Assembly (NCBI GenBank): GCA_017621955.1
Contig: JAGASB010000003.1
Location: 1 to 6,517, forward strand
DNA: 6,517 bases
From: Clostridia bacterium
GTDB lineage: Bacteria > Bacillota_A > Clostridia > Christensenellales > Borkfalkiaceae
Direction: 5' to 3'
The position numbers and the translations under genes are program-made. Of the stretch, positions 1 through 5,056 are shown piece after piece; within the stretch, counting starts at the first letter, position 1; every line of letters starts with the position of its first letter. The notes below the pieces were generated by a model. That model worked only from the letters and a program-made list of their open reading frames with translations, had not been told where the DNA came from and made no database searches.

Positions 1-348
1 AAGGAAAATGGAAAAGAAGTTAGACTTAATAGTAATGGTGAAACTGCTTTAAGATTTTTTTATGAGAAGTTGAAAGACGACACTTTATTTTTGCTTGATG
101 AACCAGAAAATAGTTTATCTCCAAAATTTCAAATTGAGCTTGCTGATATGATTAAAGATATGGCAAAATATAGTGGATGTCAGTTTATTATAGCAACACA
201 CTCTCCGTTTATGTTAGCAATAGAAGGTGCGAAAATCTATGATTTAGACGAAGTTCCTGTTAATGTTAAAAAGTGGTGGCAATTAGAAAATCCTAGAATA
301 TATTTTAATTTTTTTGATAAATATAAGGATTTATTCAAAGAAGAATAA
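1..348 (+). CDS. AAA/ABC-type ATPase, C-terminal part (5' end outside window)
   Basis: The frame is open from base 1, so this is the last 115 residues of a longer protein; the TTG at 70 is not its start. Visible in order: an ABC-signature-like segment LNSNGETALRFF (residues 9-20 of the fragment), Walker B LFLLDEPE (29-36) with catalytic Glu, a D-loop SLSP (38-41), and a switch histidine in IIATHSPFML (63-72). The tail KKWWQLENPRIYFNFF is typical of the widespread small cytoplasmic AAA-family (AAA_21-like) ATPases found in accessory DNA. It should bind and hydrolyse ATP as a dimer. Walker A lies upstream of the window. The role is unknown; similar ATPases occur alone or in defence and overcoming-defence loci. 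Family confidence is high, functional confidence low. It ends 7 bases before a new promoter, so it is probably a separate unit from the genes downstream. Confidence 0.85.
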   Translation, partial: KENGKEVRLNSNGETALRFFYEKLKDDTLFLLDEPENSLSPKFQIELADMIKDMAKYSGCQFIIATHSPFMLAIEGAKIYDLDEVPVNVKKWWQLENPRIYFNFFDKYKDLFKEE

Positions 349-354
349 TACGAT

Positions 355-383
355 TTGATATGTTTAAGGTTTTTTGATATAAT
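355..383 (+). promoter_or_regulatory. Sigma-A type promoter for the small-gene operon at 404
   Basis: A -35 box TTGATA (355-360), a 17-base spacer and a perfect -10 TATAAT (378-383) lie just upstream of the first small gene. Transcription would start near 390, giving a very short leader before the AGGTGA ribosome binding site (394-399) and ATG at 404. The spacing and both boxes are near consensus, so this is the likely promoter for the run of genes to 2906. Confidence 0.75.
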
Positions 384-391
384 AATATCAA
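374..391. repeat. Perfect palindrome overlapping the -10 box
   Basis: TTGATAT-AATA-ATATCAA is a perfect inverted repeat with 7-base arms that contains the -10 box at 378-383. It has no U tract after it, so it is not a terminator. Its position would suit an operator for a dimeric repressor, but AT-rich palindromes of this size also occur by chance. Confidence 0.4.
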
Positions 392-403
392 TTAGGTGAA
401 ACA

Positions 404-787
404 ATGGCTATTCAATATAAAAAGTTTGGTGATTTGTTGAAAATTTGTATGGAAAAGCAATATTCAACATTTACAATGGAGCAATTAGGTTTAATAGCAA
501 GAACAACTAATGACGGTAATAAAGCCGTAGATAAAATGATTGCTTTATGTAAAGACAGTAAAACTGAAAAACAGTTTTTGCAAAAAGCACAAAAACTTAT
601 ATTAAATGTAAATGATAAGGAAAGGCTTTGTCCTGTTATTAACAAAATAATTTCTATGCAAGATTGTTTTGATGCTTGTATGGTTTTAGAAGATGGTAGC
701 CCTAAAAGGTTTGCCCTTTCGGAGATAGTTGATAATAAAGACTTTGAGAAAACTTGTAAAGATTGTTTTTATTATAAGAATTTATAG
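404..787 (+). CDS. Hypothetical protein with C-terminal cysteine (probable zinc) module
   Basis: A 127-residue soluble protein, not recognised as a named family. The N-terminal ~70 residues are helical-looking and lysine-rich. The C-terminal ~50 residues carry C76-P, C88, C92, C118 and C121 in the pattern C-P-x2-N-x7-C-[FY]-D-x-C-x25-C-x2-C. The next gene encodes almost only this module, with the same spacing, so the two are paralogous (seen directly). Five cysteines ending in C-x2-C suggest bound zinc (inference). The start is supported by AGGTGA at 394-399. It is first in the operon from the promoter at 355-383. A toxin-immunity or regulatory role is possible from context only. Confidence 0.75.
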   Translation: MAIQYKKFGDLLKICMEKQYSTFTMEQLGLIARTTNDGNKAVDKMIALCKDSKTEKQFLQKAQKLILNVNDKERLCPVINKIISMQDCFDACMVLEDGSPKRFALSEIVDNKDFEKTCKDCFYYKNL

Positions 788-795
788 GTGTTTGT

Positions 796-978
796 ATGGA
801 AGAAAAGTGGTATTGTCCTATTGTTAATGAAGAAATGTTAGATTACGACTGTTATGATATTTGTTTAGTTGCAGAAAGAATGATTAAGGAAACAGTTTTG
901 TGTGAAAGGATTAGACAAAAAGAAAATTTTAGGGAAATTTGTTTGAATTGTCCACACCATAATGAACAGATGGGGTAA
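796..978 (+). CDS. Small cysteine-rich protein, paralogue of the preceding C-terminal module
   Basis: A 60-residue protein with C7, C19, C23, C36, C49 and C52. Five of these cysteines match the cysteines of the preceding gene at a constant offset of 69 residues, and the segments CPIVN, DCYDIC and CLNC match CPVIN, DCFDAC and CKDC. It therefore looks like a free-standing copy of that module, probably zinc-binding (inference). H54-H55 after the last cysteine pair could also take part. It follows 8 bases after the previous stop with an AGGTG ribosome binding site, so it is co-transcribed. Function is unknown. No signal peptide or membrane segment is visible. Confidence 0.75.
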   Translation: MEEKWYCPIVNEEMLDYDCYDICLVAERMIKETVLCERIRQKENFREICLNCPHHNEQMG

Positions 979-986
979 GAATTTTT

Positions 987-1334
987 ATGATAAAAGTAGG
1001 CGTGTTTTGGATGTCGGCTTTATTCAATATTGATATTATATACGATATTGAAACCTATTCAACCGATATTGATTGTAAAGAAAGTTTAATCACGTATAGC
1101 AAACAGCATAAAGATGTTTGGGAAAAACTTTCTAAAGAACAATTTGATGGGAAATATAGTTCTTATAAATATGACACATTGCCAAGAGGTCGTGTCTGGT
1201 ATGATTTAGAAGAAAAGAGATATAAGATAGCATTTTATAGTGGTAGTAAAGCTTTTGTTGAAAGCGTTACACCCAAAATATTATCTATATTTGGAATAGA
1301 ACAAGCAGAAATAATAAATGGAGAATTAAAATGA
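987..1334 (+). CDS. Hypothetical protein with LPRGRVWYD motif
   Basis: A 115-residue soluble protein of unknown function. The central segment DTLPRGRVWYDLEEKRYKI resembles the 'PRGRVvY' motif I recall from small uncharacterised proteins near polymorphic toxins and immunity genes; this is a weak family hint. Two starts are possible. ATG 987 follows a GGGGTAAG sequence at a rather long distance. ATG 1011 follows TAGG at a spacing like that of neighbouring genes and gives the protein beginning MSALFNIDIIYDIE. The longer form is reported, but the shorter one is plausible. The end overlaps the next start by 4 bases (ATGA), indicating translational coupling. Confidence 0.7.
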   Translation: MIKVGVFWMSALFNIDIIYDIETYSTDIDCKESLITYSKQHKDVWEKLSKEQFDGKYSSYKYDTLPRGRVWYDLEEKRYKIAFYSGSKAFVESVTPKILSIFGIEQAEIINGELK

Positions 1335-1621
1335 GAACAAAGCCTTTTCCACAAAAATGTGTTATTGTTAATGAAAAATATAGTGTTGAACGCAATAAAA
1401 GCAATGCAGGTATGACGGGCTATAAAATCTTTAATGAAAAGCAAGAGTTGATTGGCGTAGTTGCATTAGACCCTAAATATGATGGGCGTGCAGTAATTCG
1501 TTTCCTTAATGAAATCAAAGCAAGTTATGGTGTTTGGCATTTAATTCAAAGCAATTACACTTTTTCACATATAGAAACAAGGTTGTTGAAAGAAGATAAA
1601 ATAGAAATTACGGTAGAATAA
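1331..1621 (+). CDS. Hypothetical small protein
   Basis: A 96-residue protein whose start codon overlaps the stop of the previous gene (ATGA), so the pair is probably translationally coupled. I do not recognise the family. It has no membrane segment or signal peptide. The pattern of short hydrophobic stretches (YKIFNEKQELIGVVALD, RAVIRFLNEI) suggests a small alpha/beta fold. Context within a string of small immunity-like genes suggests, without proving, a related role. Confidence 0.65.
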   Translation: MRTKPFPQKCVIVNEKYSVERNKSNAGMTGYKIFNEKQELIGVVALDPKYDGRAVIRFLNEIKASYGVWHLIQSNYTFSHIETRLLKEDKIEITVE

Positions 1622-1633
1622 GTTGAGGGTTTA

Positions 1634-2398
1634 ATGAGAAAACCATTGTTAAGCGATTTTGGTCTAACAGAACAAATATTAGAAAAACATAAAGCTAACG
1701 AAAAAGAAGTTGCTGATAGAGAAGAACACTATCTTCGTTGGGCAAAAGCGACAAGGGGTAAAATTTTAATTGTTTCACTTGTCGTAACGTTTGTTGTTTT
1801 TATTATTGCAGGTGTTTTAGAGTTTAATACTTTTGGTTGCGTAATGCTATCTTTATCTTTGTTTTGGGATGGTGTTTTTGGTTTTTATACCTATCAAACA
1901 TCAGATGATACATTTATAGATATATCTTGGTCTAAACGTCAAGAGATAAGATATATGGTTATAAATAGGAACGTTGAAAATGCAGTTGCTGATTATAATA
2001 AGGCTTTAGCAGATTATAAAAAAGCAACGGCTATAAATCAACATTCATTAGTTAGGGCAGAATTATTGCTTCCACCTATAAGAGAAGAAAGGATGAGTAT
2101 GGGAGAAAGGTGGATTGTTTTTTCTAACGTCTATCTATCGAATCCTAGAAGTTATCCAGATATAATGATTTCAAGTTTAAGCGACCCTTCGTTCAAGGAA
2201 TATTATTATGATTTATTAGAGAAACAAAAGAAAACACCACCAAAGCCTAAAAAGGCACTTAACATAGAAGGTGATTTTGAATTTTATTATCCTTGTTCAG
2301 ATATGTATTTAGCATTAAAGGGAAAGAACGAAGGTGATATTGTAAATTTGTCAATAGGAACATCTTATAGAATATTAGAAGTAATAAACATTGAATAG
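1634..2398 (+). CDS. Hypothetical membrane protein with two transmembrane segments
   Basis: A 254-residue protein. The first ~40 residues are charged. They are followed by a hydrophobic segment at about 43-63 (ILIVSLVVTFVVFIIAGVL) and a second at about 68-87 (CVMLSLSLFWDGVFGFY). The rest is soluble and includes a probable helical stretch with a short internal repeat (ADYNKALADYKKA, 119-131), then a C-terminal part after a proline/lysine linker (TPPKPKK, 201-207). This fits a hairpin membrane anchor with both soluble ends in the cytoplasm (inference). GAGGG precedes the start by a few bases. It follows the previous gene by 12 bases and meets the next with little or no gap. I do not recognise the family; membrane-anchored immunity protein is only one possibility. 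Confidence 0.7.
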   Translation: MRKPLLSDFGLTEQILEKHKANEKEVADREEHYLRWAKATRGKILIVSLVVTFVVFIIAGVLEFNTFGCVMLSLSLFWDGVFGFYTYQTSDDTFIDISWSKRQEIRYMVINRNVENAVADYNKALADYKKATAINQHSLVRAELLLPPIREERMSMGERWIVFSNVYLSNPRSYPDIMISSLSDPSFKEYYYDLLEKQKKTPPKPKKALNIEGDFEFYYPCSDMYLALKGKNEGDIVNLSIGTSYRILEVINIE

Positions 2399-2414
2399 TT
2401 ATAGGTCAAATCTT

Positions 2415-2906
2415 ATGTATGCTTTGCAATTAGATTTAGCTGGTATAGAGTTTTATTTTAGTTTATCAGGATATGTTAAAAACGGTAGGGAACTAGATGA
2501 ATGGTGCGACGTTACCATTACGTTAAAGGGAAGAATGCTCAATTACCAACGTATAAGAGATAATATTTTAGAGTCTTCTGAAGTAGAAGGTTTAATAGAT
2601 TGGCTTGAAGAAAAAGATACTGAACATCTTCCGTTTTATGAACCATATTTAGAGTTTTGTTATAAAATTGGACCTAATTCAACAGAACCGTCAATATATT
2701 TAAGAGTTAATTTATATGATGCGGGTGCAATAACGGATAATTGGCTTGAAGTATGTTTACACGAAGAAGACATTCAATGTTTAATTGCGTATTTGAAATT
2801 GGCAACAAGACAAATTAAAGAAGATGATGAAAAAATTCAACAAATGATAGCCGATAAAATATTAGTAGAAGATTATAAAAAGCATTATGAAAAAGATTGG
2901 TGGTAA
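2415..2906 (+). CDS. WapI-like immunity family protein
   Basis: A 163-residue acidic soluble protein. The order of features matches what I recall of the WapI family, which protects Bacillus against the WapA tRNase toxin: an early hydrophobic strand (IEFYFSLSGY), a W-centred strand (DEWCDVTITLKG), a helix (EVEGLIDWLEE), then the hallmark-like FYEPYLEF segment and a C-terminal helix (DIQCLIAYLKLATRQI). The ATG at 2415 is preferred because an AGG at 2403-2405 sits at the spacing used by neighbouring genes. An in-frame TTG at 2391 would overlap the upstream gene by 8 bases and add 8 residues. No WapA-like toxin is in the window, so it would be an orphan immunity gene, or its partner lies elsewhere. 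It is last in the operon, just before a strong terminator. Family assignment is moderate. Confidence 0.65.
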   Translation: MYALQLDLAGIEFYFSLSGYVKNGRELDEWCDVTITLKGRMLNYQRIRDNILESSEVEGLIDWLEEKDTEHLPFYEPYLEFCYKIGPNSTEPSIYLRVNLYDAGAITDNWLEVCLHEEDIQCLIAYLKLATRQIKEDDEKIQQMIADKILVEDYKKHYEKDWW

Positions 2907-2909
2907 ATT

Positions 2910-2948
2910 AAAAGTGGTTTGTTAAAAAAAGTTTAACAAACCACTTTT
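2910..2948 (+). terminator. Strong hairpin terminator ending the small-gene operon
   Basis: A perfect 17-base inverted repeat (2910-2926 and 2932-2948) with a 5-base loop lies 3 bases after the stop of the WapI-like gene. The right arm ends in TTTT and the left arm begins with AAAA, so it could work in both directions. It separates the left operon from the regulator operon. Confidence 0.85.
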
Positions 2949-3047
2949 GTGTTGGTATATATTTTGTTTAATTTATATATTAAGGGGTTCTTGCAAGTTA
3001 AAACCACAATATATAGTAGAAAAAATAAAAATTTTGTGTATAAAGTG

Positions 3048-3076
3048 TTGACAAATGAAATTTTAAATGTTATATT
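3048..3076 (+). promoter_or_regulatory. Extended -10 promoter of the XRE regulator gene
   Basis: A perfect -35 TTGACA (3048-3053), a 17-base spacer and a -10 TATATT (3071-3076) preceded by the TGn extended element (3068-3070). The start of transcription is expected near 3083, giving a leader of about 60 bases before the AAGGAGAG ribosome binding site (3130-3137) and ATG at 3142. Confidence 0.8.
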
Positions 3077-3096
3077 GTTAGCAGACAAGCGAACAA
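3075..3096. promoter_or_regulatory. Candidate operator for the XRE regulator
   Basis: An inverted repeat TTGTTnGC-n6-GCnAACAA spans 22 bases. It overlaps the last two bases of the -10 box and covers the expected transcription start. A repressor dimer bound here would block the promoter, which fits autoregulation by the XRE protein encoded directly downstream. The symmetry is seen; the binding protein is inferred. Confidence 0.5.
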
Positions 3097-3141
3097 GTTA
3101 ATATTTTATTGTAATTTTAGCGTAATTTTAAGGAGAGAATT

Positions 3142-3516
3142 ATGGAAAAAACATTTGGAACGTTTATTAAAGAAAAAAGATTAGAAAAAGGTATAAATTT
3201 AAGGAAACTCGCTGAATTACTTGTTCTCGCACCCGCTTATATAAGCGATATTGAAAATGGTAATAGAAATTCACCTTCGCCCGATAAAATGGAAAAGCTT
3301 GTTGAAGTTCTTGGGCTTAATGAAGATGAAAGAAACGAAATGTATGATTTGGCAGCTAAAGATAGGGATAATACTGTTGCTCCCGATATATCGGAGTATG
3401 TAAAGTCTAATGACGCAGTTAGAGTTGCTTTAAGAAAAGCAAGAAACCTAAATCTTGGTGAACAAGAATGGCTGAAAATCATTGAAAAAATGGAAAACGG
3501 AGACGATACTAAATAA
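3142..3516 (+). CDS. XRE-family helix-turn-helix repressor, ImmR-like
   Basis: A 124-residue DNA-binding protein. Residues ~6-62 form a HTH_3/Cro-CI type domain (IKEKRLEKGINLRKLAELL for helices 1-2, then APAYISDIENGNR for the recognition region). The C-terminal part (APDISEYV, then a helical stretch to the end) is common in Firmicute regulators of this size, between the HTH and the site where a partner peptidase could cut. AAGGAGAG precedes the ATG. The stop overlaps the ATG of the peptidase gene by one base (TAATG). By analogy with ICEBs1 ImmR, it should repress mobile-element genes and regulate its own promoter, and be inactivated by the peptidase next door. That function is inferred from the arrangement; the HTH assignment is firm. 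Confidence 0.88.
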   Translation: MEKTFGTFIKEKRLEKGINLRKLAELLVLAPAYISDIENGNRNSPSPDKMEKLVEVLGLNEDERNEMYDLAAKDRDNTVAPDISEYVKSNDAVRVALRKARNLNLGEQEWLKIIEKMENGDDTK

Positions 3517-4196
3517 TGATTTTTGGCAAAGAAGAACTCGAACTAATGGCTGACAACGTAAATAAAGAATATTTCCCTGAAAGGTTAGAAAAACCGATTA
3601 TGCTAGACCCCTATGATTTATTAGATAATTTAGGGTGTTCTTATAATTGGAAATATATCTCGCCCGATAAGAGTATTTTAGGTATGACTTTTTTTGGTGA
3701 TGGTATGTGGTATATTTGGCCTACCGGCAAATTTAAGGAAGGGGATGAGTATTCTAAAGAGTTCTTCCCAAAGCAAACTGTTCTTATAAACCAGACTGTG
3801 TTAGATGGGCAAAAGAATAGATATGAAGAAAATTTTATTGTAGCCCACGAAGCAAGTCATTGGATAAAAGATAAAGATTTTTTTGAAAGTAATCCTGATA
3901 GTATTTCACATATCTGTAAGAAAAACGATATGGAAGCAACTTATTGGTATCAAGGAATGACGGAACTTGAAATTGTTGAACGCCAAACAAACTATTTAGG
4001 TGCTGCAATTTTAATGCCAAGAGATATTATTAAAGCAGAATTTTTTAGATTGTTAAGGTATAAAAACATTCCACAAAGTCCACTTCCATTACAAAAGTTT
4101 ATGTTTAGGGCAATATATACATTGTCTAGAACTTTCAATGTAAATTTTAACCCTGTTAAATATAGACTAATGGATATAGGAGTTTTAGAAAGATAA
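3516..4196 (+). CDS. ImmA/IrrE-family metallo-endopeptidase (M78)
   Basis: A 226-residue protein with a zinc-binding HExxH motif at 111-115 (AHEASHWI), where Glu112 would be the catalytic base. A downstream helix EIVERQTNYLGAAILMP (152-168) matches the family's E-x-x-x-N-x-x-A-x-x-L(L)MP signature, with Glu155 the likely third metal ligand. ImmA proteins cut the partner XRE repressor to release expression of the element; IrrE/PprI relatives do the same after DNA damage. The one-base overlap with the XRE gene supports that pairing. The middle segment (about 55-105) is longer in aromatic residues than I would expect, but no key residue is missing. No terminator on this strand follows, so its transcript may run into the DUF4417 operon. 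Confidence 0.9.
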   Translation: MIFGKEELELMADNVNKEYFPERLEKPIMLDPYDLLDNLGCSYNWKYISPDKSILGMTFFGDGMWYIWPTGKFKEGDEYSKEFFPKQTVLINQTVLDGQKNRYEENFIVAHEASHWIKDKDFFESNPDSISHICKKNDMEATYWYQGMTELEIVERQTNYLGAAILMPRDIIKAEFFRLLRYKNIPQSPLPLQKFMFRAIYTLSRTFNVNFNPVKYRLMDIGVLER

Positions 4197-4219
4197 TTTT
4201 TAACTGAAATATACACAAA

Positions 4220-4292
4220 GAAAAAAGCACCTAATCGTTGCGGGAACAACAATTAAGTGCTAGTGAAATGTATTGCTACACTTCGTTCTTAC
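4220..4292 (-). ncRNA. Candidate structured small RNA, about 73 nt, antisense orientation
   Basis: The minus strand here carries everything needed for a small RNA gene: a consensus promoter (4300-4328), a structured body and a terminator. Read on the minus strand, transcription should start near 4292-4290. A first hairpin follows: GAAGUGUA-GCAA-UACAUUUC (4284-4265), an 8-pair stem with one G-U pair and a GNRA tetraloop. After a 3-base linker comes a second, 15-pair hairpin (4261-4226) with loop UUCCCG, then a U tract (4226-4221). The two imperfect pairs of the second stem are G-U on the minus strand but C/A mismatches on the plus strand, which shows that the minus-strand RNA is the folded form. 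No open reading frame fits inside. It runs toward the 3' end of the ImmA-like gene and stops 24 bases from its stop codon. I know of no Rfam family it matches. Confidence 0.7.
4221..4261 (-). terminator. Rho-independent terminator of the minus-strand small RNA
   Basis: On the minus strand, arms 4261-4247 and 4240-4226 pair over 15 positions (13 Watson-Crick, two G-U) around a 6-base loop. A run of six T follows at 4226-4221. On the plus strand the stem has two C/A mismatches and no T run, so it should not stop the ImmA-like gene's transcript. Confidence 0.8.
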
Positions 4293-4299
4293 AAAAAGT

Positions 4300-4328
4300 A
4301 GTATAACATTTTCTGTAATTTGTGTCAA
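4300..4328 (-). promoter_or_regulatory. Consensus promoter of the minus-strand small RNA
   Basis: On the minus strand, a perfect -35 TTGACA (4328-4323), a 17-base spacer and -10 TATACT (4305-4300) preceded by a TGn extended element. It fires away from the DUF4417 gene. It closely resembles the XRE promoter at 3048-3076: both share AAATGTTATA(T/C)T around the -10. Confidence 0.8.
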
Positions 4329-4341
4329 GTATATTTTGACG

Positions 4342-4356
4342 CCAACCAAAGGTTGG
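4342..4356. repeat. Short perfect palindrome in the DUF4417 leader
   Basis: CCAACC-AAA-GGTTGG is a perfect 6-base inverted repeat, 30 bases before the DUF4417 start and 14 bases from the -35 box of the minus-strand promoter. It is one of the few GC-rich spots in this intergenic region. It could be an operator or an RNA hairpin upstream of the ribosome binding site; the T run that follows at 4366-4372 is too far away for a standard terminator. Confidence 0.45.
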
Positions 4357-4386
4357 GAAAAATAATTTTTTTGCAGGAGGTGTTAT

Positions 4387-5055
4387 ATGCACTCTATTTT
4401 AACCATGCCTAAATTGGCGGAAAAAGATGTTTTTAACTCATTTTTAGTTAGAAACGCAACGTATGATGGGAAAGAAGAAATACCCAGAATTACGACTAGT
4501 AACTTGATACCCGAAAAGGTCATAACCTTTTCAAAAGCCAGAAGCAAACAAGAATTTGACTCGTGGATACATTTTTATGAACACGATAGTGTTTTTGAAT
4601 GTTTTTGGAACAACCCACAAAAATATTTGCCTATTATAAAGCAATATAAGGGAATTATATCTCCCGATTATAGTTTATACTATGATATGCCCTTAAGTAT
4701 GCAAATATGGAATACATATCGTGGTAAGGCTTTAGCCCATTGGCTACAAGAAAATGGTGTAGAAGTAATTCCTAACGTCCGTTGGGGAGATGAACGCACT
4801 TATAAACTTGCGTGTTATGGGGTGGAAAGTGGTAAGACCATAGCAGTTGGCACACACGGTTGTATTAAAACTATTGAAGGCAGAAATATGTTTATTGCAG
4901 GTTTTGACTATGTGATAAACAAATTAAAGCCTAAAACAGTAATCGTCTATGGACGTATGCCAGATAGAATTTTTAATTTGGCGAAAATGCAGGGTATAGA
5001 GCTAATACCGTTTGAAAGCGAATTTAGTTTATCTCACCCAAAGGAGGTAAACTAA
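4387..5055 (+). CDS. DUF4417 domain-containing protein
   Basis: A 222-residue soluble protein that I recognise as DUF4417 from its core at about 62-190: HDSVFECFWNNPQKYLPIIK (66-85), ISPDYSLYYDMPLSMQIWNT (91-110), VIPNVRWGDERTY (127-139), AVGTHGCI (153-160) and VIVYGRMP (185-192). The family is found in Firmicutes, phages and mobile elements, and I know of no established biochemical function. The start is set by a very strong AGGAGGTG (4375-4382), 4 bases before the ATG. Its last codons contain the AAGGAGGT ribosome binding site of the toxin-like gene, which starts 1 base after its stop, so the two are made together. Linked expression suggests that DUF4417 helps make, deliver or control that toxin (inference). 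No clear plus-strand promoter is visible; transcription may come from the regulator operon. Confidence 0.88.
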   Translation: MHSILTMPKLAEKDVFNSFLVRNATYDGKEEIPRITTSNLIPEKVITFSKARSKQEFDSWIHFYEHDSVFECFWNNPQKYLPIIKQYKGIISPDYSLYYDMPLSMQIWNTYRGKALAHWLQENGVEVIPNVRWGDERTYKLACYGVESGKTIAVGTHGCIKTIEGRNMFIAGFDYVINKLKPKTVIVYGRMPDRIFNLAKMQGIELIPFESEFSLSHPKEVN

Positions 5056-5056
5056 T

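Noticed and set aside
70..348. A TTG at 70 as the start of the ATPase gene
   Set aside because: The same frame is open to base 1 and includes an ABC-signature-like segment, so the gene begins outside the window.
412..645. Minus-strand ORF opposite the first cysteine-module gene
   Set aside because: It lies wholly within a plus-strand gene with a good ribosome site and promoter, and has no such signals itself. The other internal minus-strand ORFs (1235-1444, 3237-3482, 3835-4020, 5110-5331) were rejected for the same reason.
2391..2414. TTG start giving an 8-residue longer WapI-like protein
   Set aside because: The ATG at 2415 has an AGG at suitable spacing and fits the family start better; the TTG overlaps the upstream gene and has no clear ribosome site.
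2983..3005. GC-richer block around AGGGGTTCTTGCAAG, considered as a CRISPR-like repeat, att site or operator
   Set aside because: Only one copy is present, and the symmetry is limited to the 8-base CTTGCAAG core; no array, repeat or integrase is seen.
3142..4196. XRE/peptidase pair as a type II toxin-antitoxin system
   Set aside because: The second protein has the HExxH and downstream Glu signature of ImmA/IrrE peptidases rather than a known toxin fold; an ImmR/ImmA-like regulatory pair fits better.
3992..4252. Minus-strand ORF overlapping the small RNA terminator and the end of the ImmA-like gene
   Set aside because: It begins inside the terminator hairpin stem of the small RNA, lacks a ribosome binding site and is antisense to conserved ImmA coding sequence.
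4226..4261. The hairpin as a plus-strand terminator for the ImmA-like gene
   Set aside because: On the plus strand it has two C/A mismatches and no following T run; the pairing and U tract fit the minus strand only.
4336..4364. Plus-strand promoter TTGACG with a 17-base spacer before DUF4417
   Set aside because: The matching -10 would be AAAATA, and shifted alternatives need spacers of 18 or more; too weak to call.
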